Source: Bacillus licheniformis DSM 13 = ATCC 14580 (lineage in GTDB: Bacteria > Bacillota > Bacilli > Bacillales > Bacillaceae). Taken from it: 64,000 nt of DNA. The notes under the pieces were generated by a model. It worked only from the letters and a program-made list of their open reading frames with translations, was not told where the DNA came from and ran no database searches. The first letter of the stretch is position 1. Every line of letters begins with the position of its first letter. The position numbers and the translations under genes were made by a program. The stretch is from contig NC_006270.3 in assembly GCF_000011645.1 (NCBI RefSeq), positions 2,601,501 to 2,665,500 on the forward strand, written 5' to 3'. This document shows, one piece after another, positions 1 to 7,270 of the stretch.

Positions 1-111
1 CTTACGGTGATTTTATCTATTTCCAGCTTGAGCCCCGAGACAATTTCCGCCCCTTTCAAATCCGCGTTTTTCACTTCATGATCCAAAAAAGGGTCTTCCA
101 TATAAGAATCG
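1..111 (-). pseudogene. LXG toxin gene fragment (N-terminal part)
   Basis: These 111 bases align without gaps to positions 3756-3866 inside the intact LXG toxin gene, with 11 mismatches counted by eye (about 90% identity). They correspond to about residues 90-127 of the LXG domain. Similarity stops abruptly at about 112, and the rest would lie left of the window. It is a relic, or the edge of a second LXG gene whose first 90 codons have been replaced. The next feature on the right is an Imm6-type immunity gene. Confidence 0.75.
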
Positions 112-203
112 TATCCCCTGTGCTTGGCAATCAAGTGGTTTATTCTTAACTTTAGGAGCGGTTATTAAACATATATTTAACTTGCGATTGAGTTCTTTCA
201 TAA

Positions 204-713
204 TTAAAATAACTTTATAAACGCTTCTCTATTTGTGGGGATCTCCTCTTTTGCACTCTGATAAACCTCAATGCCCTTTCTTATCTTTTCAACCTCTTTC
301 GATGTGATAAAACCAGTTTCCACCGTACTATTTAAAAAGATGGTAATGCTATCTTTATTTATACCCTCTAACGCTTGTGGCAAATGTTTTACTTTTTCTT
401 TTTTATAAGCTTCCCAAGAAGTATAAGCGACAGCATCAACTAGTAGCGACCACAGCCTGGCAATATTCGAGTCTTCTTCTTCCTCAGCAAATTCTGAAAT
501 TCCTGTAAAGTCTGCGTTATCAATTAGCTCGTATAAGTCATCACCAGTAACGGCATGAGATTCAACCCATAACCAACATTTGTCCAATGCTTCTCTTCCT
601 TCCGGATGCCTTTCATCATCTTTGCTGATTACAGAAAATACTCTTTCGGCAACTGTTAAAACAAAGCCTACTTTAACTTTATTTTGCAAATTGTCCAAAA
701 ATATATTATTCAT
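204..713 (-). CDS. Imm6-type immunity protein (first copy)
   Basis: A 169-aa soluble, acidic protein with no signal peptide or membrane segment. It shares with the gene at 1600-2109 a core of the form ALD-CW-W-E followed by DDLY and a TGI motif, as expected for the Imm6 family of polymorphic-toxin immunity proteins; the two are clearly paralogous but diverged. The ATG start follows a good ribosome binding site (GGGAGGG, 5 bases away). No intact toxin sits directly next to it: it is flanked by two relics of an LXG gene, so it looks like an orphan immunity gene kept after its toxin was lost. The family call is from recalled motifs; the cognate toxin is unknown. Confidence 0.65.
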   Translation of the reverse strand: MNNIFLDNLQNKVKVGFVLTVAERVFSVISKDDERHPEGREALDKCWLWVESHAVTGDDLYELIDNADFTGISEFAEEEEDSNIARLWSLLVDAVAYTSWEAYKKEKVKHLPQALEGINKDSITIFLNSTVETGFITSKEVEKIRKGIEVYQSAKEEIPTNREAFIKLF

Positions 714-726
714 GATACCCTCCCTT

Positions 727-780
727 ATTCACGCAGACAATTGGAGTGCCGATGTGGTCGGCTGTTCTACGAAGACGCTT
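727..780 (-). pseudogene. LXG toxin gene fragment (linker just before the toxin domain)
   Basis: Positions 727-754 match 2723-2750 of the intact LXG gene with two mismatches. Positions up to about 780 continue the match to about 2790 after a deletion of roughly 13-16 bases. In the intact protein this is about residues 448-470, the junction between the trafficking region and the variable C-terminal toxin. Such a junction relic is what recombination between toxin cassettes leaves behind. Confidence 0.6.
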
Positions 781-885
781 TTCTTTATGCTCAAACCTGT
801 AGGAAGTGATAGGCTGAACTTCGTTGTAATTCATTTACCTTTATATACATTAACTCATTGTCAACACTAACCTGTATCAAATTTC

Positions 886-919
886 TAAAAAACCTTGAAA
901 AGCATACAGCTAATCAAGG
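886..919 (-). terminator. Rho-independent terminator candidate
   Basis: On the minus strand CCTTGA (919-914) pairs with TCAAGG (898-893), followed by six T. It lies just after the frameshifted orphan gene at 946-1448. The stem is only 6 bp. Confidence 0.45.
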
Positions 920-945
920 CTTGAAATGATTATATTTATTTTTTC

Positions 946-1448
946 TTATTCATTGCTGTTAGATGGGACAAACACAATAAATTCCCCTTTAGGATATGTT
1001 CCCTTCCAACCGCAAGGCCATCCGCCTTCTTTATATAACTCAAAAACCTTTTCATAAAAATTATTTGTTTTTCCATTGACCAACCGATTTAAAGCACACA
1101 TTGTGAGGTCTCCTTCAATCTCCTCATGAATATCTACATAATCAAACGGAAGAAAATGTTCAGAGTAATTTTCATAGTCACCGAAATACTCGTATAATTC
1201 ATCTTGCTGAGTAGCTAAATCTAAATCGTATATCTTTTCTGCAATATTTTCAGTTTCTAATGACTTAACATGCTCCCACACTGTATCAACTTCTTTAAAT
1301 CTTGTGACCAGGCAAAATTTTGGGCATCACTAAAATTATTAATGACTCGCAAATTAGGGACATTAAAGTTCTCATTGAAAAACATCTTGTTATTACGAAT
1401 AAAGCTCATTACTTCTTCGACTAATTGAGTGTTCTTACCAAAATTCAT
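946..1448 (-). pseudogene. Frameshifted orphan immunity-like gene
   Basis: Two overlapping minus-strand reading frames (1448-1257 and 1281-946) read as one protein of about 166 aa if a single base is restored near 1294-1300, where a TTTAAA run appears to have lost one base. After correction the join reads through a DTVWEHVK stretch without a break. The C-terminal part is rich in W, G and P (GGWPCGWKG, ending in FIVFVP). A good RBS (AAAGGTGG) precedes the ATG at 1448. I do not recognise the family. Its place between two Imm6 genes and LXG relics suggests an immunity or cytoplasmic partner of a lost toxin. A sequencing error in the short run cannot be excluded. Confidence 0.55.
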
Positions 1449-1564
1449 TTAGATAACCACCTTTTCAATAACTCTTCGGTTGCTTCACCGCCTCTGTTCC
1501 AAATAGGGAGCTTTTTATTTTTTCCACTTTTCTAAAATTCTTGATATTCCCATCCATTAGATAA

Positions 1565-1598
1565 AATAAGAAAGCTGGAATATCCCAACTTTCTTATT
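1565..1598 (-). terminator. Terminator of the LXG-Imm6 operon
   Basis: A stem of about 14 bp including one G-U pair (left arm 1565-1578, right arm 1585-1598) with a short loop. It ends directly beside the stop codon of the Imm6 gene at 1600 and is followed on the minus strand by T-rich sequence. Confidence 0.7.
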
Positions 1599-1599
1599 T

Positions 1600-2109
1600 T
1601 TATTCTACACTATTAAGTAAAAAATCTTGAATGCTCTCCCTGGAAATTTTTTTCTCCCCCTCTTTTTTCAAAAACTTCAAAAAAGCTTTTTCTTTTTGAC
1701 CTGGATTTTTAGATAATAAACTAAAGTGACTATGAAATTCCTCAAATAACTCGTAAGAATCAATAGATTCGATGGTTTCAGGTAAATACTCATCTTTCTG
1801 ATATTTATATGCTTTGTAAATTGTATAAGATATTGCATCAGCAATACATATCCAAGCATCTAGATCATCTTCATTTGATTCAAGCTGCATTAAAGTTAAA
1901 ATCCCTGTGTCATCTAAATTTTCCAGGTAAGTATAAAGATCGTCTGCTTCTATATTCTTGTGTTCAAGCCACTTCCAGCAGGCATCTAATGCTTCTTTTA
2001 TAAAATTGAAATCATTTGATTGTTTTAATGTAGGAACTATTGCTTCACAAAGTCCTAAATAATATGCAGATTTTAAATCATCATTCAATTCTTCCCATTC
2101 TTGAAACAT
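1600..2109 (-). CDS. Imm6-type immunity protein (second copy, cognate of the LXG toxin)
   Basis: A 169-aa acidic soluble protein with the same ALDACWKWLE, DDLY and DTGI signature as the copy at 204-713, so Imm6 family by recalled motif. It starts 16 bases after the end of the LXG toxin gene and has its own RBS (GAGGAG). This is the standard toxin-then-immunity order, so it is inferred to neutralise that toxin in the cytoplasm. An intrinsic terminator follows its stop codon at once, which closes the four-gene operon. The pairing is inferred from position only. Confidence 0.7.
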   Translation of the reverse strand: MFQEWEELNDDLKSAYYLGLCEAIVPTLKQSNDFNFIKEALDACWKWLEHKNIEADDLYTYLENLDDTGILTLMQLESNEDDLDAWICIADAISYTIYKAYKYQKDEYLPETIESIDSYELFEEFHSHFSLLSKNPGQKEKAFLKFLKKEGEKKISRESIQDFLLNSVE

Positions 2110-2125
2110 ATACTACACTCCTCAA

Positions 2126-4135
2126 TTAAATATATTCACCATTTTTAATAACTAAATTCAATCTTCCGTTTGGCTTGATTCCTTGAATAGTCTCAGAAGT
2201 TACTTCTATCGTCAAATTAGGAAACATCTCGCTAAATTGCTTAAATACTCCAGCTGGTACATTCGGATTATTTAGTCCTTGAATACAGGTTGGACAAACC
2301 CCTTTAGGATTAGATTGGTGAATTTTTAATGTTCCTGTTATTTCAGCAGGATTTTTTCCTAAAGCTTCTACTTTGCTTATAAAATCATTTAACACGCCTT
2401 CTTCAGCATGTCTTGTTGCACTTGCGATTTTTCCTGGAGATTTTATAGGTCTATCTGGCATTACTGAGTCTAAATCGGGAAGCCCGGCTTCTTTTCTAAC
2501 TTTAGGGGATCCACCCTCAAATACTAAATTTTCCAAACCTTCCACATCTGTCTTTCCAACCGCAACAGTGTCAGTTTTAGGAACATTCCATTTTTGGCGC
2601 AGAACACCTAAATCAGCTTTTCCAACATCTATTTTACTACCAGTCCTGGCTCCCTTACTGACGTTCCCCCCACCACTCACCATCTTCACAATTCCAAGCT
2701 CTTTCACCGGCGTTTTTTCAACATTCACGCGGACAATTGGGGTGCCGATGCGGTGGCCTGTTGCGGAGGCAGGCTGTTCGACGTAGACGCGGACGTTTGT
2801 CGGGACTTGGAAGGATTTCACCTTTTCAAGGATGTTGTTTCCTTTTTGCACCAGAGCTGCTTTTGGCGATTTGGCGAGCGGAATGTTTTTGCCGGCCGTT
2901 TTGGCCAATGTTTGAGCGCCGTGGTTTGCCGTTTTTGCGACAGCACCTGCACCGACGAGGCTCAAGGTGGCTTCGATCAGGCCTTGTTTCCGCCTCTCTT
3001 CAGAAACTTTGTTTCCAAACATGTCCTTGCCCGTGACGGCTTCTGAGAACCCATTTGAAGCGACAAGGCCGTAGGCGCCCATTTCCGTCATTTTCAAGAC
3101 GTTCAACGTTTTTGAGGCTTTGTAGGCGTCAAGCGCGTGATCAGCGGCGATGAGTCCTTTTCCTGTTTTATAAATGGCTTTTCCGCCTTTGAAGGCTCGG
3201 CCTGCCCACCCTACGATCGGAATAAATCCTGCTGCCGCCATTGCTCCGGCGGCGACACGCTGGCCGTCTGTCAGCTTTTCTCCTGTGACCGGGTCGACGC
3301 CTTCAGCGGCTCTCTTATAATCATAATACCCGCTGACTTCTCCGACAAATGTTCCGGCAGCGTCAAGCGCTTTTAAATCCCAAGGCTTGTTCGCTTCTTC
3401 TTCTTGTTTTTCTTGAAGCCTGCGCGCTTCTGCCTGTTCATTTTTGAATTCAATATAATTGGCGGCTTGATTTTCGACTTCTATCGTATTTTTATAGATC
3501 TCGCTTGAGTGGAACGATTTCAAGCTAAAATACATCGGTGAGGCGGTTTTTCCATGACTTGTAGCTTCCATCAGCCCGGAATATTTGCCGAGCACGGCGC
3601 TGTCGAGCGCTTGTAAGTTTGTGTATTCGGTCTTGAGCGATTCATCCAGTTTATTCACAGCGTCGATGGTGTTTTGCCGAGTTGTTTGCGCTTTAGACAT
3701 TTTATCAATATAATCGTCAAGCGTCCAATTGTCCAAATCAACGATATCGCTGATGCTTGCGATGATTTTATCCATTTCCAGCTTGAGCCCCGAGACGATT
3801 TCCGTCGCTTTCAAATCAGCGTTTTTCAGTTCATGATCCAAAAAAGAGACTTCCACATAAGAATCGGACAGCTTTTTGTCTTTTATGTCACCTGATACAC
3901 CATTAAAAAAAGCAATCTGCGCTTCAACAAGCTTTAACCAGCTGTCAACGATCTCGGCCTGTCCCTTGTAGAAGTCTTTAATGTTATCCGCACCTTTCCC
4001 CTGAAAATCATCACCTAAATCGGCGACTCCGAGAAACGCTTTTTTGAGCGTTTGCAGTTGATCCTCAAAGGTTTCGTATTGTTTCTTGCGGTTATTCGCT
4101 GCTTCAATTAAAGAATGCGCTTCAAATACTTTCAT
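2126..4135 (-). CDS. LXG-domain polymorphic toxin with deaminase-like C-terminus
   Basis: A 669-aa protein. Residues 1 to about 215 form a helical LXG domain (motif FQGKGADNIKDFY near 45-57), as in B. subtilis YeeF, YobL and YxiD; LXG proteins are exported by the type VII (Yuk/Ess) system. Residues about 255-405 are a Gly/Ala-rich pretoxin region, followed by a low-complexity linker. The last 100 residues carry HAEE near 578 and CPTC near 618, spaced like the zinc ligands of cytidine-deaminase-fold toxins. The predicted activity is nucleic-acid base deamination in rival cells; the exact deaminase family is not settled. Two helical partner genes lie upstream and an Imm6 gene downstream. Parts of this gene are duplicated as relics at 1-111 and 727-780. 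Confidence 0.8.
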   Translation of the reverse strand: MKVFEAHSLIEAANNRKKQYETFEDQLQTLKKAFLGVADLGDDFQGKGADNIKDFYKGQAEIVDSWLKLVEAQIAFFNGVSGDIKDKKLSDSYVEVSFLDHELKNADLKATEIVSGLKLEMDKIIASISDIVDLDNWTLDDYIDKMSKAQTTRQNTIDAVNKLDESLKTEYTNLQALDSAVLGKYSGLMEATSHGKTASPMYFSLKSFHSSEIYKNTIEVENQAANYIEFKNEQAEARRLQEKQEEEANKPWDLKALDAAGTFVGEVSGYYDYKRAAEGVDPVTGEKLTDGQRVAAGAMAAAGFIPIVGWAGRAFKGGKAIYKTGKGLIAADHALDAYKASKTLNVLKMTEMGAYGLVASNGFSEAVTGKDMFGNKVSEERRKQGLIEATLSLVGAGAVAKTANHGAQTLAKTAGKNIPLAKSPKAALVQKGNNILEKVKSFQVPTNVRVYVEQPASATGHRIGTPIVRVNVEKTPVKELGIVKMVSGGGNVSKGARTGSKIDVGKADLGVLRQKWNVPKTDTVAVGKTDVEGLENLVFEGGSPKVRKEAGLPDLDSVMPDRPIKSPGKIASATRHAEEGVLNDFISKVEALGKNPAEITGTLKIHQSNPKGVCPTCIQGLNNPNVPAGVFKQFSEMFPNLTIEVTSETIQGIKPNGRLNLVIKNGEYI

Positions 4136-4159
4136 TGAATTGTCCTCTCTAACCTCAGG

Positions 4160-4423
4160 CTATTTTCTGGCGATTGCTTTGTCCTGCTCTTTCAGCAAAT
4201 CGACATTTTCCTTCGTATCCTTTATGTTTTTGTGTACGGCTTTTTTGTAATCGGCCACCATCTGATGAATGTTCTGCTCGCGTTCGTGGCACTTTGTCGT
4301 ATATGTCAATTTATTTTTCCCTGCAGCTTTCGGAGGGTTTGGCAGGTCTAGGGCATCAATCGCCGCTCTTACGGCCTCCAGCTTTTTGATGACCGTTTCA
4401 TGTTTCAGCTTGATTGTCGTCAT
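4160..4423 (-). CDS. LXG-associated small helical protein (YwqI/YxiC-like, DUF5344)
   Basis: An 87-aa, lysine-rich, almost wholly helical protein with no membrane segment. Its length and position between a YwqH-like gene and an LXG toxin match YwqI and YxiC of B. subtilis. Related small helical partners of LXG toxins in other Firmicutes bind the LXG domain and take it to the type VII machine. The ATG at 4423 was chosen because GGAGC lies 7 bases upstream; it overlaps the stop of the preceding gene as TAATG, so translation is probably coupled. An ATG 15 bases further upstream has no good RBS. Confidence 0.7.
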   Translation of the reverse strand: MTTIKLKHETVIKKLEAVRAAIDALDLPNPPKAAGKNKLTYTTKCHEREQNIHQMVADYKKAVHKNIKDTKENVDLLKEQDKAIARK

Positions 4424-4857
4424 TAAAACCAGCTCCAACTGTTTTTGATTGAGCGGATTTTATCGCTCAACTGATCAACCGCTTTTTCCCCCAGAGAAAG
4501 CAAATGATCCGCCTCTTTAGCTGCCGCTCCCGCCAATTCAAGGCTGTGCTTTTCAACTTCGAGCGCAAAAATTTTTCTCTCCAGCTGGGAAATATAGCCT
4601 TCGTACTTTCCGTTCACGATGTTGTACATAGATGTATGAGCCTCATCCCGTTCGCCATCAAAATCGTTGGCGAAGTCCCCTGTCCAGTGGCTGTTCAGAT
4701 GAGGGTGCAAGATTTGCCTGATCTCGACAATCCCGGTTTCGTGTTCTTTCTCAATCCCCTTTTTTGCTGTTTTAACTCGTTCAATCCGCCTTTCTACATC
4801 GGCCAGCTTTTGGTTAATCGTGCTGTGGATATGATTCAATGTGCTCGCATGACTCAT
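4423..4857 (-). CDS. LXG-associated helical protein (YwqH-like, DUF5082)
   Basis: A 144-aa coiled-coil-rich protein. A WTG motif near residue 58 (HWTGDF) resembles the WXG turn of small type VII substrates. It is the first gene of the LXG operon, as ywqH and yxiB are in B. subtilis. The expected role is as an export partner or chaperone of the LXG toxin. The start ATG follows AGGTGA by five bases; a GTG nine bases upstream falls inside this RBS and was rejected. Confidence 0.7.
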   Translation of the reverse strand: MSHASTLNHIHSTINQKLADVERRIERVKTAKKGIEKEHETGIVEIRQILHPHLNSHWTGDFANDFDGERDEAHTSMYNIVNGKYEGYISQLERKIFALEVEKHSLELAGAAAKEADHLLSLGEKAVDQLSDKIRSIKNSWSWF

Positions 4858-5226
4858 TTGATTCACCTCAGGGAAATACTCAAATAGACGGATGACAACA
4901 GGGCATCCGCTGCATTTTTTCCATTTATATAATAGTAAAATAGATGCAATCTTACTTAAATAGGGTGGATTGCTTATTTTTCCCTTGCAAAGATGAGTGA
5001 ATCCTCCAGAAAAAGTAATAAAGACCTACTTTCGATAGCGCCGCACCGCCTGAAAGGATGGAATCGCAGATGCTGGAATAGTACAAATCACCCTATCGAG
5101 GCGACTCTTTTTCTAGCAAGAGCCTCATTGAACAAAAACAGAAAAAGGATTCGCCCGAAAGCTCTTTTCAAAGCTTTCTTTGCGAATCCTTTAAGTGATT
5201 AAACGGTTTTAGCCAATCTGGGAAAG
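4858..5226. other. Intergenic region between the LXG locus and cccA
   Basis: It holds the AT-rich leader of the LXG operon (a TTATATAA stretch near 4927, without a convincing -35 box) and, nearer cccA, the cccA terminator. A 69-codon reading frame at 4993-5202 on the plus strand lies across the terminator hairpin, has no RBS and is not believed to be a gene. This is the border between accessory and core DNA; no direct repeat or integrase marks it. Confidence 0.5.
5140..5192 (-). terminator. cccA terminator
   Basis: An 11-bp stem (AAAGGATTCGC at 5144-5154 pairs with 5182-5192) with a second nested stem (GAAAGCT/AGCTTTC) inside. On the minus strand it is followed by TTTTTC and further T-rich sequence. 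It lies 35 bases beyond the cccA stop codon. Confidence 0.7.
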
Positions 5227-5586
5227 CTATTTAATCTCTGACACCCATTTGGCCATATCATCAAGCTTTTCCGCCGGGACCAGTCCTCCCGGCATTCCGT
5301 TGCCGCCTTTTTCAATCTTTTCTTTAATCGCACCTGTATCCATCCGGTCCCCGACGCCTTTCAGTTTAGGGCCTGACACACCTTCATAATTCTCGCCGTG
5401 GCAGGTTACACAGTTCGCTTTGTAAATTTCTTCAGGCGAAGCATCGGCTTTGTCTTCTTGAGCTGTTTTATTCCCTTCGCCTGCAATTTCTTTTGCGTCA
5501 TAAAGGCCTTTTATAGATAAGATAAAAACCAGTCCTATGCCCATAATGGCGATTAACAAAAATGGTATCAATGGATTGCGGTTCAT
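5227..5586 (-). CDS. cccA: Cytochrome c-550, membrane-anchored
   Basis: A 119-aa monoheme c-type cytochrome. Residues 7-26 are an uncleaved membrane anchor, followed by a charged linker and the heme domain with the CVTCH heme-binding motif (Cys59, Cys62, His63) and a likely axial Met98 in NGMPGG. It carries electrons on the outer face of the membrane in the respiratory chain. B. subtilis CccA has about the same length and the same place next to sigA. It has its own promoter (5778-5806) and terminator, so it is transcribed apart from the dnaG-sigA operon. Confidence 0.95.
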   Translation of the reverse strand: MNRNPLIPFLLIAIMGIGLVFILSIKGLYDAKEIAGEGNKTAQEDKADASPEEIYKANCVTCHGENYEGVSGPKLKGVGDRMDTGAIKEKIEKGGNGMPGGLVPAEKLDDMAKWVSEIK

Positions 5587-5777
5587 TTTACATCCCCCTT
5601 TTTAATTTGCCCCTGCCCCTTATGTAAACAATTCTAATTCTACTTTAATTTTACAAAAAGTAAACCGGTTATGAAACAAAAGCTGATGAAGTTCACATTT
5701 TAGACAAAAAAATGGACGATGAAGCGATTGTTTATTTCCCATTTAAAAACCAGTTTTTGAATACGGTTACAACAACC

Positions 5778-5806
5778 ATTATAAAGGGCTTTTCCTTCGA
5801 TCTCAA
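5778..5806 (-). promoter_or_regulatory. Sigma-A promoter of cccA
   Basis: On the minus strand TTGAGA, a 17-base spacer and TATAAT: a near-consensus vegetative promoter placed between the sigA terminator and cccA. Confidence 0.7.
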
Positions 5807-5910
5807 GGTTATAATGACTCAAAATACACTTTTGGATATTTGCAAATTCGAAAGAAATTAAGTAAAATATAATCGGGTTACCAATAATAGCGCTTTCATT
5901 TCTTTTGTGA

Positions 5911-5939
5911 AAAAAAGAACGGATCTCCTGACCCGTTCA
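5911..5939 (-). terminator. sigA terminator
   Basis: On the minus strand GAACGG pairs with CCGTTC across a 10-base loop, followed by six T. It begins four bases after the sigA stop codon and ends the dnaG-sigA transcript. Confidence 0.75.
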
Positions 5940-5942
5940 AGT

Positions 5943-7064
5943 TTATTCGAGAAAATCTTTCAAGCGTTTGCTTCTGCTTGGATGTCTTAATTTACGAAGT
6001 GCTTTAGCTTCTATTTGACGAATTCGTTCTCTTGTTACCCCGAACACCTTACCAACTTCTTCTAATGTTCTTGTACGACCATCATCAAGGCCGAAGCGAA
6101 GGCGGAGCACATTTTCTTCACGGTCTGTCAATGTATCCAGCACATCTTCAAGCTGTTCTTTCAGCAATTCATATGCTGCATGATCTGATGGAGAAGTCGC
6201 TTCCTGATCCTCAATGAAGTCTCCCAGATGTGAATCGTCCTCTTCACCGATCGGAGTCTCGAGTGAAACCGGTTCCTGGGCGATCTTTAGGATTTCACGG
6301 ACTTTCTCAGGCGTCAGATCCATATCTTCCGCAATCTCTTCAGGCGTTGGCTCGCGGCCGAGATCCTGAAGGAGCTGCCTTTGAACACGAATCAGCTTGT
6401 TGATGGTTTCAACCATATGAACAGGAATCCTGATCGTTCTCGCCTGGTCGGCAATCGCCCTTGTAATCGCCTGTCTGATCCACCATGTCGCGTATGTGCT
6501 GAACTTATATCCTTTGCGGTAGTCAAACTTTTCCACCGCCTTCATCAGGCCCATGTTTCCTTCCTGAATAAGGTCAAGGAAAAGCATTCCGCGGCCGACA
6601 TACCGTTTTGCGATGCTGACGACAAGTCTCAAGTTGGCTTCAGCGAGACGGCGCTTCGACTCTTCGTCGCCTTCCTCGATTTTTTTTGCGTATTCGATTT
6701 CTTCTTTTGCAGACAAAAGGTTTACCCGTCCGATTTCTTTCAGGTACATGCGGACAGGGTCGTTTATCTTAACGCCCGGAGGCACGCTTAAATCGTTAAG
6801 GTCAAATTCTTCTTCGGCCTTGGCCAGCTGTTGAATATTAGGATCCTCAGTTTCTTCGTTCTCGCTAATTAATTCAACGCCTTGTTCTCCTAAAAATTCA
6901 TAATACTCATCCATTTGGTCTGATTCGATATCGAAGCTGGACATGCGCTCTGCAATTTCTTCATATGTGAGCACTCCGCGCTTTTTGCCGGCTTCTGTTA
7001 ATTGATCCCTCACCTGTTCAAATGTGAATTCAGTTTCGGTCTCGTGAGCTTGTTTATCAGCCAT
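5943..7064 (-). CDS. sigA: RNA polymerase major sigma factor SigA
   Basis: A 373-aa housekeeping sigma-70 factor (B. subtilis SigA has 371). It shows an acidic region 1.1, region 1.2 (DPVRMYLKEIGRV), region 2 with the core-binding DLIQEGNMGLMKAVEKFD and the -10-reading FSTYATWWIRQAI, region 3, and the C-terminal -35-reading helix-turn-helix VTRERIRQIEAKALRKLRHP. It directs most vegetative transcription, including the TTGACA/TATAAT-type promoters seen in this window. It is cotranscribed with dnaG, 206 bases upstream, as in other Bacillus. The start ATG follows GGAGGGATCC. Confidence 0.98.
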   Translation of the reverse strand: MADKQAHETETEFTFEQVRDQLTEAGKKRGVLTYEEIAERMSSFDIESDQMDEYYEFLGEQGVELISENEETEDPNIQQLAKAEEEFDLNDLSVPPGVKINDPVRMYLKEIGRVNLLSAKEEIEYAKKIEEGDEESKRRLAEANLRLVVSIAKRYVGRGMLFLDLIQEGNMGLMKAVEKFDYRKGYKFSTYATWWIRQAITRAIADQARTIRIPVHMVETINKLIRVQRQLLQDLGREPTPEEIAEDMDLTPEKVREILKIAQEPVSLETPIGEEDDSHLGDFIEDQEATSPSDHAAYELLKEQLEDVLDTLTDREENVLRLRFGLDDGRTRTLEEVGKVFGVTRERIRQIEAKALRKLRHPSRSKRLKDFLE

Positions 7065-7270
7065 TCATGGATCCCTCCTTCCAAAACTTACAGACGAATT
7101 CTAAAAGCATCCCGCTTTTTTGTTCCTATTTCACGAGTAAAGCCTTCTCTCTCATCTACGGCTTCACGGGAAAGCAAATCATAAATTGACAATATATTGA
7201 TTAGGACAAGCAGCTTTTGCTCCTCCGTTAGGATTCATTGCCAAGAGCTTTTCCTATTATATATAACGGT

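Larger units (their letters stand above)
5587..5942. other. Intergenic region between sigA and cccA
   Basis: These 356 bases hold, in transcription order, the sigA terminator (5939-5911), the cccA promoter (5806-5778) and a leader of about 185 bases before the cccA RBS. No other structure or reading frame stands out. Confidence 0.6.

Noticed and set aside
4993..5202. A 69-codon plus-strand reading frame between the LXG locus and cccA
   Set aside because: No RBS, no recognisable protein character, and it spans the cccA terminator hairpin.
5718..5740. A possible catabolite-response element upstream of cccA
   Set aside because: The sequence near TGAAGCGATTG lacks the spacing and symmetry of a cre site.
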